Shown here: in pieces, positions 21,699 to 30,781 of the stretch
Layout: each line of letters opens with the position of its first letter
Numbering within the stretch: the first letter of the stretch is position 1
Source: DATARH01 sp963773625
GTDB lineage: Bacteria > Pseudomonadota > Alphaproteobacteria > ATCC43930 > CGMCC-115725
NCBI GenBank assembly: GCA_963773625.1
Contig: CAVZCJ010000019.1
Span: forward strand, 451,366-515,365
Reading direction: 5' to 3'
DNA: 64,000 nt
The notes under the pieces: model-generated
Database searches by the model: none
Told to the model about the DNA's origin: nothing
What the model saw: only the letters and a program-made list of their open reading frames with translations
Translations under genes and position numbers: made by a program

Positions 21699-22282
21699 AC
21701 CCCCACCGGCTGGCGGCGGCGCTGGCGCTGGCCGCGCTCGCGGCCGGCTGTGAATTCGCCGCGCGCACTGGGATCGTGCGCGACGACATGGCCGTCTTGA
21801 CCGACGCGCAGAAAGTCATCGCCGACACCAAGATCAATCATGGCGACATGACCATCCACGCCGCGGTCGATCGCGCTGACACCACCTACGCCGTCGGTCA
21901 GCCAATCGTGCTGTCGGTCGGCACCAGCAAGGACGCGTATGTCGCGATATTTCGCGTCATGCCCAATGGCAGCACGACGCTGCTGTTTCCCGACAAACCG
22001 CATCCCAAAGCCGATATCGCCGCAAACAACGCGTTGACGATACCCGCGCCGCACGACGGCTTCACGATCGCCGCCGACAAGCCCGGCGTCGTGCTGTTTG
22101 AATTCGTTGCCTCGACCGCTGGCGATGCGTGGCTCTTCAAGCGTGTCCCGGACAAGGACTCGGACTTTGCCGATCTCGGCGTCACCTCACGAGCCATCGC
22201 CAAGAACATCGTCAACTCGCTCAAGGTCGGCAAGGGCGGCGCCGACACCGCGGCGACCTACGTAACCGTGCGGGTGAGATAG
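21695..22282 (+). CDS. DUF4384 domain lipoprotein
   Basis: A 195-residue exported protein. The leader LALAALAAGC ends in a lipobox cysteine (residue 19), predicting attachment to a membrane. The body contains a beta-rich region (VLSVGTSKDAYVAIFRVMPN, TTLLFPD, FEFVAST) of the DUF4384 type, found in serine-kinase- and peptidoglycan-associated proteins. Its ATG overlaps the amidase stop, but a functional link to the amidase is not evident. Confidence 0.75.
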   Translation: MNPHRLAAALALAALAAGCEFAARTGIVRDDMAVLTDAQKVIADTKINHGDMTIHAAVDRADTTYAVGQPIVLSVGTSKDAYVAIFRVMPNGSTTLLFPDKPHPKADIAANNALTIPAPHDGFTIAADKPGVVLFEFVASTAGDAWLFKRVPDKDSDFADLGVTSRAIAKNIVNSLKVGKGGADTAATYVTVRVR

Positions 22283-22337
22283 GCGCCGGTTCCGGCGACG
22301 CTTGGCCGGTACGACAAGGCTCTGCTACGGTCGCGGC

Positions 22338-23132
22338 ATGGCGGACGCAGCGATCTCGACGGCGCCCATCGTGACGATAGCCGGCGGCCGGGCGACCGTC
22401 CGCCTCAACCGGCCGCGCGAGCACAATCGCATCGAACCCGGCGACCTCGCGGTGCTGCGCGGAACCTTCGCGCGCATCGATCGCGACGCTGGCGTTCGCG
22501 TGCTGGTGCTCACCGGGACCGGCAAGAGCTTTTCCTCCGGCTACCACATCGGCGCGCTGGTCGAGCGGCACGGCGGCGAGGAACCGCCGCAGCCCGAGGA
22601 AGAAGTGTCGTTCGAGAGCGTCGTCGACCAGTTGGAGGCGTTGCGCATCCCGACGATCGCGGCGCTGCAAGGAAGCGTCTACGGCGGCGCCACCGATCTC
22701 GCGCTCGCCTGCGACTTCCGCATCGGGGTCGAGGGTATGCGAATGCTGATGCCGGCGGCGCGGCTCGGCATCGTCTATTACCCGAGCGGCATCGAGCGCT
22801 ATGTCTCGCGGCTCGGCGTTGCCGCGGCGAAGCGGCTCTTCCTCACCGCCGAGCCGATCGACGCCGAGGAGATGCGGCGGATCGGCTATCTCGACGAAAT
22901 CGTTGCGGCGGGCGAGTTGGAGGCGCGCGTCGATGCACTGGCGGCGACGCTGAGCGCCAACGCGCCGCTTGCCCTCGCCGGGCTGAAGCGCGCGGTCAAC
23001 GACGCGGCGGCCGGGCGGCTCGACCGCGACGCCCTCGCCCAAGCACGCGAGCGCGCCGCCACCTCCGACGACCATGCCGAAGCCCTGAAAGCGTGGTCCG
23101 AGAAACGGAAGCCGGTGTTCAAGGGACGCTGA
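22338..23132 (+). CDS. Enoyl-CoA hydratase/isomerase family protein
   Basis: A 264-residue crotonase-fold protein. The oxyanion-hole segments are seen as TGTGKSFSSGYHIGAL and LQGSVYGGATDLALACDFRIG, and the C-terminal helix region contains AEPIDAEEMRRIGYLDEIV. Crotonases of this type hydrate or isomerise enoyl-CoA. The usual catalytic glutamates are not obvious: the second-Glu position reads LGIVYYPSG, so the chemistry may differ from classic hydratases. The ATG at 22338 fits family N-termini better than the earlier in-frame start. Confidence 0.88.
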   Translation: MADAAISTAPIVTIAGGRATVRLNRPREHNRIEPGDLAVLRGTFARIDRDAGVRVLVLTGTGKSFSSGYHIGALVERHGGEEPPQPEEEVSFESVVDQLEALRIPTIAALQGSVYGGATDLALACDFRIGVEGMRMLMPAARLGIVYYPSGIERYVSRLGVAAAKRLFLTAEPIDAEEMRRIGYLDEIVAAGELEARVDALAATLSANAPLALAGLKRAVNDAAAGRLDRDALAQARERAATSDDHAEALKAWSEKRKPVFKGR

Positions 23133-23203
23133 TTCAGTTTGACGCTACCGACCCGATCGCGCGACTCTCTACCCGTGATTCGCCCCGTCTAGGAGCCCCC
23201 GCT

Positions 23204-23941
23204 ATGTACGAGCAGGAAGTCATCGTCACCACCAAATACGGCCGTTGCCCGACCTTCGTGGCCTGCCCCGATGGGCCGGGCCCTTACCCCGGCATCATCT
23301 TCTACATGGACGCGCCCGGCATTCGCGAAGAACTGCGCAACATGACCCGGCGGATCGCCCGACACGGTTATTTCGCGATCCTGCCGGACATGTATTACCG
23401 GCTCGGCACGCTGCGTCTCGACATTCAGCGCCGGGACGAGGCGATGGCGGCGGTTTTCCTGGGGGCGATGCGCAGCCTGACCAATGCGATGGTGATGGAC
23501 GACACCGCCGGCTGGCTCGGCTGGCTCGATGCACAGGACAAGTGCAAGCCCGGCCCGGTCGGCTGCGTCGGCTATTGCATGAGCGGCATGCATATCACCA
23601 ACGCCGCTTCGTTCTTTCCCCACCGCATCAAGGCCGCGGCTTCGCTCTACGGCGTCGGCATCATCACCGACAAGGAAGACTCGCCGCATCTGTTCCTCGA
23701 CCGGATCAAGGGCGAGCTTTACTACGCCTTCGCCGAGACCGACCGCAGCGTGCCGCCCAACCTGCCCGGCGATCTCGACAAGCTGCTGTCGAAGACCAAC
23801 GTCAAATACGAGATCAAGACCTTCCCCGGCACCGAGCACGGTTTCGCCTTTCCTGAGCGCGCGATCTACAACACGCTCGCCGCCGAGGAGACCTGGGAGA
23901 AGATGTTCGCGATGTGGGACCGCTGCCTGAAAAAGGCCTAG
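23204..23941 (+). CDS. Dienelactone hydrolase family protein
   Basis: A 245-residue alpha/beta hydrolase. The nucleophile is a cysteine in VGCVGYCMSGMHI, as in dienelactone hydrolase, with the acid in AFAETDRSVPP and the base in FPGTEHGFAFPER. Such enzymes open lactones in chloroaromatic degradation or act on other esters. The ATG at 23204 follows an AGGAG box by 8 bases. It is not accompanied by aromatic ring-cleavage genes, so its substrate is open. Confidence 0.88.
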   Translation: MYEQEVIVTTKYGRCPTFVACPDGPGPYPGIIFYMDAPGIREELRNMTRRIARHGYFAILPDMYYRLGTLRLDIQRRDEAMAAVFLGAMRSLTNAMVMDDTAGWLGWLDAQDKCKPGPVGCVGYCMSGMHITNAASFFPHRIKAAASLYGVGIITDKEDSPHLFLDRIKGELYYAFAETDRSVPPNLPGDLDKLLSKTNVKYEIKTFPGTEHGFAFPERAIYNTLAAEETWEKMFAMWDRCLKKA

Positions 23942-23999
23942 CGCTTCAGCTTGACTGGGCGGAGCCGGTGGGCGGTTCCGGCTCTATGGGGGTGGGGAG

Positions 24000-24407
24000 A
24001 TGCGTTTTCCGCTCGCGGTGGCGCTGCTGTTCTTATCGGGGGCGGCAGAGGCGGCGGATTGCAGCCACCCGCTGCCGATCGCCTTCCCGCCTGGGACGTC
24101 GATCGTGACGCTCGACAGCGGGCCGCCGGCCGATGCGGTAGGCTGCTACCAACTGACCGCCCGCGCCGGGCAAAAATTGACCGCGTCGGTTCAGACCGAC
24201 GATCACGCCGCGTTTCTTGAACTCTACGCGCCCGGCTGGCGAGCCAGCTGCAACGCTTCCGCGGAATGCGAGGTGAGCGGCGATCTGCTGAGCGAAGACA
24301 ACGAAACGAGCTGGTCCGATGAGCTCGAGACCAGCGGCGCCTACCTGATCGTCGTCGACAATTCGCGCACCGATAGCGAATACAAACTTACCGTCGAACT
24401 TCGCTGA
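24000..24407 (+). CDS. Secreted small beta-sandwich protein
   Basis: A 135-residue exported protein with a clear signal peptide (MRFPLAVALLFLSGAAEA, cut before ADCSH). The mature part has two disulfide-candidate pairs and a pattern of strands (QLTARAGQKLTASVQTDD, FLELYAPGW, GAYLIVVDNSRTDSEYKLTV) that resembles bacterial pre-peptidase C-terminal (PPC) domains. It has no enzymatic motif. It lies 17 bases before the GST gene on the same strand. Confidence 0.7.
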   Translation: MRFPLAVALLFLSGAAEAADCSHPLPIAFPPGTSIVTLDSGPPADAVGCYQLTARAGQKLTASVQTDDHAAFLELYAPGWRASCNASAECEVSGDLLSEDNETSWSDELETSGAYLIVVDNSRTDSEYKLTVELR

Positions 24408-24423
24408 AGCCAGGAGACGAACG

Positions 24424-25032
24424 ATGAAGCTCCGTCATAACCCGGCCTCGCCCTATGTGCGCAAGGTCATGGTCGTGGCCCACGAGCTGGGCCTTGCCGG
24501 TAGGATCGAGCTGCTGTCGACCGCGGTCAGCCCAGTCGAAACCAATGCGACGTTGGCCGCCGAAAACCCGCTGATGAAGATCCCGGCGCTCGTCACCGAC
24601 GACGGCGAGGTGCTGTTCGATTCGCCGGTGATCTGCGAATACCTCGACAGCCTCGCCGGCGGCGGCAAGGTGTTTCCGGCCCCGGGCAAGGCGCGCTGGG
24701 CCGCGCTGCGGCAGCAGGCGCTCGGCGACGGCATCCTCGACGCCCTGATCCTCTGCCGCTACGAGATCGCGGCGCGGCCGGAGGACAAGCGCTTTGCCGG
24801 CTGGACCGACGGGCAGATGAAGAAGGCGCACCAGGGCCTCGCCGCGCTGGAGCGTGAGGACCTCTCGGGGCCGCGCACGATCGGCCCGATCACCGCCGGC
24901 TGCACCCTCGGCTATCTCGATTTCCGCTTTCCGAACGACGGCTGGCGCGGCCGCCACCCAAAGCTCGCCGAGTGGTACAAAGGCGTCGAGGCGCTACCTT
25001 CGATGCAGGCGACCAAGCCGCCTGCGGGTTAG
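24424..25032 (+). CDS. Glutathione S-transferase family protein
   Basis: A 202-residue GST. The thioredoxin-fold N-terminal domain shows RHNPASPYVRKVMVVAHELG (Ser as probable thiol-activating residue), the cis-proline NPLMKIPALV and the glutathione-binding LFDSPVICEYLD. An all-helical C-terminal domain follows. The tail SMQATKPPAG is typical of proteobacterial GSTs, and degenerate copies of its DNA lie downstream. Its stop overlaps that of the convergent transporter gene by three bases. Confidence 0.93.
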   Translation: MKLRHNPASPYVRKVMVVAHELGLAGRIELLSTAVSPVETNATLAAENPLMKIPALVTDDGEVLFDSPVICEYLDSLAGGGKVFPAPGKARWAALRQQALGDGILDALILCRYEIAARPEDKRFAGWTDGQMKKAHQGLAALEREDLSGPRTIGPITAGCTLGYLDFRFPNDGWRGRHPKLAEWYKGVEALPSMQATKPPAG

Positions 25033-25979
25033 TCCGGCGCGAACCCTTGCTGGTTGATCGCGTCGCGCAGCAGGGCGAATTTGACCTGGTTGATGTTGGC
25101 GTCGCGAAAATAATTGACCAGATCGCCCCAGGGATCGGTGATTCGCCCGATGCCGGAAATGAAGGCGACGACGCCGCCGATCTCGAGCTGATCGTGGAGT
25201 ACCGCCCACGCGCCGATGGCCAGCGCGCCGATAATCTGCAGCTGGGTGCTTAAATTCATCAGAAAATTCATCGAAAACTTGAGCTTGAAGATGCCCATGT
25301 TGAGGCGAAAGACCCGGTCGATGCGCTCGTTGTCGGCCCGATCCCGCGCGGAATCGCTATTACCCGCGACCACGCTGACGCTGAGCCGCCGGATGATCCG
25401 GACACGCACGTTAGTCCGGCGGTTCATCGCCCGCTGCATCATCGGCACGAAGATCAGCTGCGGGATAAAGAACAGGATCGCTACGGCGGCCATCCGCAGA
25501 TCGACATGGATCATATAAGCGAGCACCGAACAGAGGATGCCGGCCTGGAGCAAAGGCTCGGAAACGCTGCCGCCGACAAACGCGCCAACCGGTTCGACCT
25601 CAGAGACGATCATCGAGGCCTGAACACCTTCCGCCTCCAGGCTGGAGGTGGCCGCCGACGTCGCTTCAACCAGGGTATGAACCCGGCGCCGCAGCTCGCG
25701 GACCGCGCTCTCGCCAACCCAATTCCGATAGATATTGAGGACGAGCTTGGCGCCGCCCTGCAAGAGGACCGCGCCAAGATAGGCGGCGCACAGGACGAGG
25801 ACGAACGAGTAGTTCCGGTCCTTGACCGCATCGTTGACGATCCGCCGCTGCAATTCCAGCGGGACGACTTCAAGCAACGAAACGCAGACGGTCAGCGCCA
25901 CCAGCGGCAGCTGATGCCACCCGCTCGCCTCCCAGACGTAGCGGTAGATGTTGGAGGGCAGAGCGATGAGGGCAGCCAT
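25029..25979 (-). CDS. ABC-exporter transmembrane domain protein lacking an ATPase domain
   Basis: A 316-residue protein that resembles only the six-helix membrane domain of ABC exporters: WHQLPLVALTVCVSLLEVVPLELQRR, then helices at 50, 130, 155, 240 and 265, with long cytoplasmic loops containing SEVEPVGAFVGG and a coupling-helix-like segment. No Walker A, signature or Walker B motif follows, and the gene stops after GFAPD. It is either a truncated transporter or a dedicated membrane subunit using another gene's ATPase; no such gene is adjacent. Confidence 0.7.
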   Translation of the reverse strand: MAALIALPSNIYRYVWEASGWHQLPLVALTVCVSLLEVVPLELQRRIVNDAVKDRNYSFVLVLCAAYLGAVLLQGGAKLVLNIYRNWVGESAVRELRRRVHTLVEATSAATSSLEAEGVQASMIVSEVEPVGAFVGGSVSEPLLQAGILCSVLAYMIHVDLRMAAVAILFFIPQLIFVPMMQRAMNRRTNVRVRIIRRLSVSVVAGNSDSARDRADNERIDRVFRLNMGIFKLKFSMNFLMNLSTQLQIIGALAIGAWAVLHDQLEIGGVVAFISGIGRITDPWGDLVNYFRDANINQVKFALLRDAINQQGFAPD

Positions 25980-26142
25980 TTACCTAGACGCAAAGCGGGG
26001 TCCGCGCCGGACCCTGTCGCCGCAATACATATCGCGGCGCGCCGGCAGCCCCAAGCGCGGCGGACACTTCAACCGACACAGGCGACCAAGCCTCCGGGAG
26101 ATAATTCCGGTTGGGATTTCCCACCCCCGCCGACAAAATCGC

Positions 26143-26217
26143 TCAGATATGCACGCCGAGATATCCGGCCACGACAACCACCACGACGACCACGCCGATA
26201 ATATAGAAGATGTTCAT
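26143..26217 (-). CDS. Tiny single-helix membrane protein (24 aa)
   Basis: A 24-residue reading frame, MNIFYIIGVVVVVVVVAGYL plus GVHI, preceded by GGAGCAGAACG as ribosome site. It is almost entirely one hydrophobic helix. Very short proteins of this pattern recur in alphaproteobacteria; their role is unknown. A similar small protein is encoded at 57686-57781. Confidence 0.6.
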   Translation of the reverse strand: MNIFYIIGVVVVVVVVAGYLGVHI

Positions 26218-26314
26218 CGTTCTGCTCCGATCGAGACGTTCAGAACTCTCGAACATCCCGAAATCTCGATCGGGATATTTTTCAAGAAGTTAGCGGTGTT
26301 GCAAAGGTCTACCG

Positions 26315-26392
26315 CTACCAACGGCGGTAACCGTAATATCCACCACCACCAAATAGTAAGAGAACGACGACGACGATGAGTAATAATGTCAT
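26315..26392 (-). CDS. Tiny membrane protein (25 aa)
   Basis: A 25-residue frame beginning MTLLLIVVVVLLLFGGGG and ending YYGYRRW, with a strong GGAGG ribosome site 5 bases before the ATG. A hydrophobic helix is followed by a glycine hinge and a Tyr/Arg tail. Similar micro-proteins are common in proteobacteria but uncharacterised. It lies upstream of the other tiny gene on the same strand, so they may be co-transcribed. Confidence 0.6.
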   Translation of the reverse strand: MTLLLIVVVVLLLFGGGGYYGYRRW

Positions 26393-26804
26393 GGGTTCCT
26401 CCAGTACTAACGCATAACCGCATATTGGTCTGCAGGAGCCAAAGAACGAGCGTCGGAAACTACCTAGAGCCGATGGTCGGTAGTCAAAATCTTGACGGCG
26501 GTGTTAGTACTATGTCGACTAATGCCGGCGACCAAGCCGCTGGCGGGGTGATGGAGCGCGGGCCGCCGCGTGGGCCGGCGGAGCGTCCCTTGGCGAAAGG
26601 CTCCACGCACGCGCGACGCAAAAAAAGATCAGGACCAAGTGATTGATATTCCTCGACTCCCGTCCGATAACAGGACGTCGGAACAGGAGGATAACAGGCG
26701 GTGACGGGCGAATACCGGGACGGCGGATTGGCAAGGATTTCGGGCATCGCTGAGATTTCCGGGCGGCGCGGCTGGCGGCAGCCCAACGATGTATGTTCGC
26801 GTTA

Positions 26805-26870
26805 TGTTCTTTACAAGGTCGCCTAGCAGGCCCCATCGATGCAGGCGACCAAACCGCCGGCGGGACAAAA
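26805..26870 (+). pseudogene. Remnant of a GST gene 3' end
   Basis: Bases 26836-26864 nearly repeat the 3' end of the intact GST gene (25001-25028), encoding SMQATKPPAG, and the preceding 30 bases still align weakly with its upstream codons (TACAAGG...). The stop codon is missing. The stretch 26393-26804 upstream holds no gene I can support, but shorter copies of the same tail occur at 26527-26548 and 26079-26099. Confidence 0.45.
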
Positions 26871-26872
26871 CT

Positions 26873-27412
26873 TCAGATCAGCACGCCCTGAGCCGCCGGG
26901 TAGAGGATCGTGCCATCGGGCTGCGGCTCCGCTCCAGGGGTCAGTGAGGCCGGCTCGATCTTGCCCGGTCCCATGATGTGCTCAACCGCCTCTCCGCTTG
27001 CCAGCAGATAGTCCGTAATGATGCGGCGGTGGCAGCGCCACCACACCGCCTCGGCGCACATGATCGCGCAAACGTGCTCGCGAGCGAGCCGGCGCAATTC
27101 GTCGAGCCCGGCACGAAACGGCGCCGTCAACGCGTAATCGGCATAATTGCGGAAGGCGTCGCTGCGCCATGCACCGTTGGGCGATGGCGGCGCGCCCTTA
27201 GGCCGGTGCCGCAATCCGCCGAGCGCCGGCATGTGGCGATAGCCGATCCCGGCCTCGGTCAAGGTTTGCGGCAAGATTTCAGCGTTGAATTGCGGGTTGA
27301 AGCGCGAGCGTGGCACGGTGCGGACATCGACCAAGAGATCGACCCCGGCCTCGCGTAGCAGCGCGATTAGCTCCTCCGCTGATCGGGTCGAATGTCCGAT
27401 GGTGTGGATCGC
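26873..27412 (-). CDS. DUF488 family protein, start codon unclear
   Basis: The frame encodes a DUF488 protein: TIGHSTRSAEELIALLRE, then VDVRTVPRSRFNPQFN, the ALGGLRHRPKG loop, CAEAVWWRCHRRIITDYL and a C-terminal tail. The conserved N-terminus extends to about 27412, yet the frame has no ATG, GTG or TTG before a stop at 27437-27439, which lies inside a palindromic repeat. The first usable TTG (27334) would delete the conserved TIGHSTRS motif. Either a rare ATC/ATT start is used or the repeat has removed the original start. DUF488 proteins are small cytosolic proteins of unknown function. Confidence 0.75.
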   Translation of the reverse strand, partial: AIHTIGHSTRSAEELIALLREAGVDLLVDVRTVPRSRFNPQFNAEILPQTLTEAGIGYRHMPALGGLRHRPKGAPPSPNGAWRSDAFRNYADYALTAPFRAGLDELRRLAREHVCAIMCAEAVWWRCHRRIITDYLLASGEAVEHIMGPGKIEPASLTPGAEPQPDGTILYPAAQGVLI

Positions 27413-27433
27413 TGTAACGGCTTGGCTCCCCGC

Positions 27434-27497
27434 TCGTCATGCCCGGACTTGTTCCGGGCATCCACGTGGATGGCCGGGATAAACCCGGCCATGACGA
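27434..27497. repeat. REP-like palindromic intergenic element
   Basis: A 64-bp element bounded by TCGTCATG and CATGACGA, containing two internal stem-loops, GCCCGG-N7-CCGGGC and GGCCGGG-N4-CCCGGCC. The TCGTCATGCCCGG core is a familiar dispersed repeat in alphaproteobacterial genomes. It lies between the DUF488 gene and the RipA-like gene and can act as a transcription terminator for the latter. Confidence 0.8.
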
Positions 27498-27510
27498 ACT
27501 ACTTACTGTA

Positions 27511-28224
27511 TTAGGGCTCGTCTGGCGCATAGCGTCGCAGGAGGCGAGATTTTTTGGGCGTTTTTGGCAACCTTATTGGAGTGCCGTGGTCACCCTCGTC
27601 ATCAGGTTCGCTACCGTCCAGGTGACTTTTTTGCCAGAACAGCCCTAACCAGCCGCCTATGACCAGCACTAAAATCACAATCGCATATGCCGCATGAAAT
27701 GAGATATACAGTCGCCAACTGGGCAATGGAGAACCAAGAAATTTCCATGTAATATACGCGCCGACAATCCCCCAGAACACGACAATATACCAACTAAGAT
27801 ATTGATTGAGGCGTGAGACTGAATAACTAGACCTTCCATCTTTCAACCAAACCGTCTTGTACAAGCGTCCTTCAACTGCATCTTCCAAGAAATCGATATG
27901 CTTTTCCCAGTTCTCTTGCCAAAATCTGGAGCCGCGTGCCGAAAGGGCATTGGCGACTCCAGTGAGAACCCCCAACCCCGCAAGCGCAATGGCGATCGGC
28001 TGCCATTCATTATTTTGAGATTCAACCTTCCAAAGCAGACCGAATCCCGCAAAGACTGCCAGTTGAAAGCCCCAAAAATAGGTAGCGCGCTTCCAATAGT
28101 GCTCTATTTCAAAGCTACGGAGTTCGTATGCCCGCTTAAGCGCAGCCTCAAGTCTAGGCTTATCCGACGCCTCGTGCTCTCCCAGCCCAAGAGTTCGATA
28201 GTAGCGTCGGCGTAGATCGCTCAC
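27511..28224 (-). CDS. RipA-like membrane protein
   Basis: A 237-residue protein with a cytoplasmic helical N-terminus (FEIEHYWKRATYFWGFQLA), four membrane segments in two hairpins (residues 48-95 and 150-205), and the central SRFWQENWEKHIDFLEDAVEG. The WKRATYFW and FWQENWEKHxDxLE patterns resemble the RipA family of octameric membrane proteins. I chose the GTG at 28224, just after the phbB end; no good ATG exists. Its base composition is visibly less GC-rich than its neighbours, suggesting acquisition by transfer. Confidence 0.65.
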   Translation of the reverse strand: MSDLRRRYYRTLGLGEHEASDKPRLEAALKRAYELRSFEIEHYWKRATYFWGFQLAVFAGFGLLWKVESQNNEWQPIAIALAGLGVLTGVANALSARGSRFWQENWEKHIDFLEDAVEGRLYKTVWLKDGRSSYSVSRLNQYLSWYIVVFWGIVGAYITWKFLGSPLPSWRLYISFHAAYAIVILVLVIGGWLGLFWQKSHLDGSEPDDEGDHGTPIRLPKTPKKSRLLRRYAPDEP

Positions 28225-28247
28225 GACTGGTATGATCTCACGCTGCC

Positions 28248-28970
28248 TCAATACATATGCTGGCCGCCGTTGACCGAGAGGGTCGAGCCGGTGATGAAGT
28301 CGGCGTCGTCGGCGACGAGGAACAGCACCGTGCGGGCGATGTCCTCGGCCTTGCCGAGGCGACCGACCGGGATGCGGGCGACGATCTTCTCCAGGACGTC
28401 GGCCGGCACCGCGCGGACCATATCGGTGTCGACATAGCCGGGCGCGACCGCGTTGACGGTGATGCCGCGCGCGGCGCCTTCCTGCGCCAGCGCCTTGGTG
28501 AAGCCGTGGATGCCCGATTTCGCGGCGGCGTAGTTGACCTGGCCGTACTGCCCGGCCTGGCCGTTGATCGAGCCGATATTGACGATGCGGCCGAAATTCC
28601 GCTCGCGCATGCCCTCGATCACCGCCCGGCACATGTTGAAGCACGACGACAAATTGGTCTGGATCACCGCGTTCCACTGCTCGAAGCTCATGCGGTGCAT
28701 CGTCGTGTCGCGGGTGATGCCGGCATTGTTGACCAGCACCTCGACCGGCCCCAGCTCGGCCTCGATCCTGGCGATGCCTTCCTGGCACGAGGCGAAATCG
28801 GCGACGTTGAACTTGAAGACCGGGATGCCGGTCTCGTTCTGAAATCGCTCGGCCGCGGCGTCGTCGCTGCCGTAATTGGCGGCGACCTTGTAGCCGGCGT
28901 TCTTTAACGCGATCGCGATGGCCCGGCCGATGCCGCGCGTGCCGCCCGTGACCACCGCCACTCTGGCCAT
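28248..28970 (-). CDS. phbB: Acetoacetyl-CoA reductase
   Basis: A 240-residue NADPH-dependent short-chain dehydrogenase that reduces acetoacetyl-CoA to (R)-3-hydroxybutyryl-CoA for PHB synthesis. The cofactor motif is VTGGTRGIGRAIAIAL, with NNAGITRD, catalytic Ser in INGQAGQYGQ and the YAAAKSG motif. The NGQxGQxGQxNYxxxKAG-type pattern is specific for PhbB. It lies 67 bases downstream of phbA. Confidence 0.95.
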   Translation of the reverse strand: MARVAVVTGGTRGIGRAIAIALKNAGYKVAANYGSDDAAAERFQNETGIPVFKFNVADFASCQEGIARIEAELGPVEVLVNNAGITRDTTMHRMSFEQWNAVIQTNLSSCFNMCRAVIEGMRERNFGRIVNIGSINGQAGQYGQVNYAAAKSGIHGFTKALAQEGAARGITVNAVAPGYVDTDMVRAVPADVLEKIVARIPVGRLGKAEDIARTVLFLVADDADFITGSTLSVNGGQHMY

Positions 28971-29037
28971 GGTTTCCTCCCTTAATAGACCGGTCAGCGC
29001 CCAGCCGGGCGCGCCTTAGTTTTTGGTGCGGCGCCGG

Positions 29038-30213
<1,176 letters not shown>

Positions 30214-30338
30214 GGGGAAATCTCCTTGCGGCGGGATGTCGTCTATGTGGGCCGGCAACGCGTATCAAAAAGGGGTGACAGGCAGAAGTCCAGTCACGGC
30301 GCGGCTGGAGAACTGTCAGCGCGCAGGCGATGGATCGA

Positions 30339-30698
30339 TCACCGCTTGCCGCCGCCGGCGCCGCGCCGAGCGCGGGGCCGTGTCGGTTGGCGTTCGAGCT
30401 TGGCAAGTCGGCGCTCGAGTTCGTCGACCCGCTGCGCGAGTTTGGTTAGCCCGTCCACCGGCTCGCCCATTGCACCTGGCGGCGCAGACGGTGACCCAAA
30501 TGGACCGAAAAATGGAGGCCATACCGGGAGTGGGGCCTCGTTCTGCTGCGCCGGCCCCGGTTTCGGATAGGAAAATTGCTGCGTAAACGACACCCAACGC
30601 TTCAAGGTCTCCATCGCCTGCGGATCGGCGAGCAGCGCCGTGAGATATTGCGTCCACAGGGTCAAGTAGCGCTGCACCAGATCGTCGGCATCGCTCAT
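30339..30698 (-). CDS. Small protein of the PHB locus, unknown function
   Basis: A 119-residue protein beginning MSDADDLVQRYLTLWTQYL, with a Pro-rich middle (PLPVWPPFFGPFGSP) and a C-terminal coiled coil (LAQRVDELERRLAKLERQ). The aromatic amphipathic N-terminus and the coiled coil recall small PHA-granule or polymerase-associated proteins, but I do not recognise a family. Its placement between phbA and phaR supports a PHB-related role. Confidence 0.6.
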   Translation of the reverse strand: MSDADDLVQRYLTLWTQYLTALLADPQAMETLKRWVSFTQQFSYPKPGPAQQNEAPLPVWPPFFGPFGSPSAPPGAMGEPVDGLTKLAQRVDELERRLAKLERQPTRPRARRGAGGGKR

Positions 30699-30736
30699 GC
30701 GCGAGATTATAACCCAGGCGGCGGAAATCGCTGTAT

Positions 30737-30754
30737 TGTTGCAGGGCAGCAACA
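30737..30754. promoter_or_regulatory. Candidate PhaR operator
   Basis: TGTTGC-AGGGCA-GCAACA is a perfect 6-bp inverted repeat in the 83-bp divergent gap between phaR and the small PHB-locus gene, directly followed by TGCTGCAG. PhaR repressors are known to bind TGC-rich sites and to control their own genes. Confidence 0.5.
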
Positions 30755-30781
30755 TTGCTGCAGTCGCGAGGTGTCGGACGC

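Noticed and set aside
26393..26804. Small open frames on both strands in the gap before DUF488
   Set aside because: No ribosome site, no conserved pattern and no domain; the gap is better explained by decayed GST sequence.
27434..27497. CRISPR repeat or riboswitch at the palindromic element
   Set aside because: It is a single copy with no spacers, and its stems match a dispersed REP-like element rather than any riboswitch architecture I recognise.
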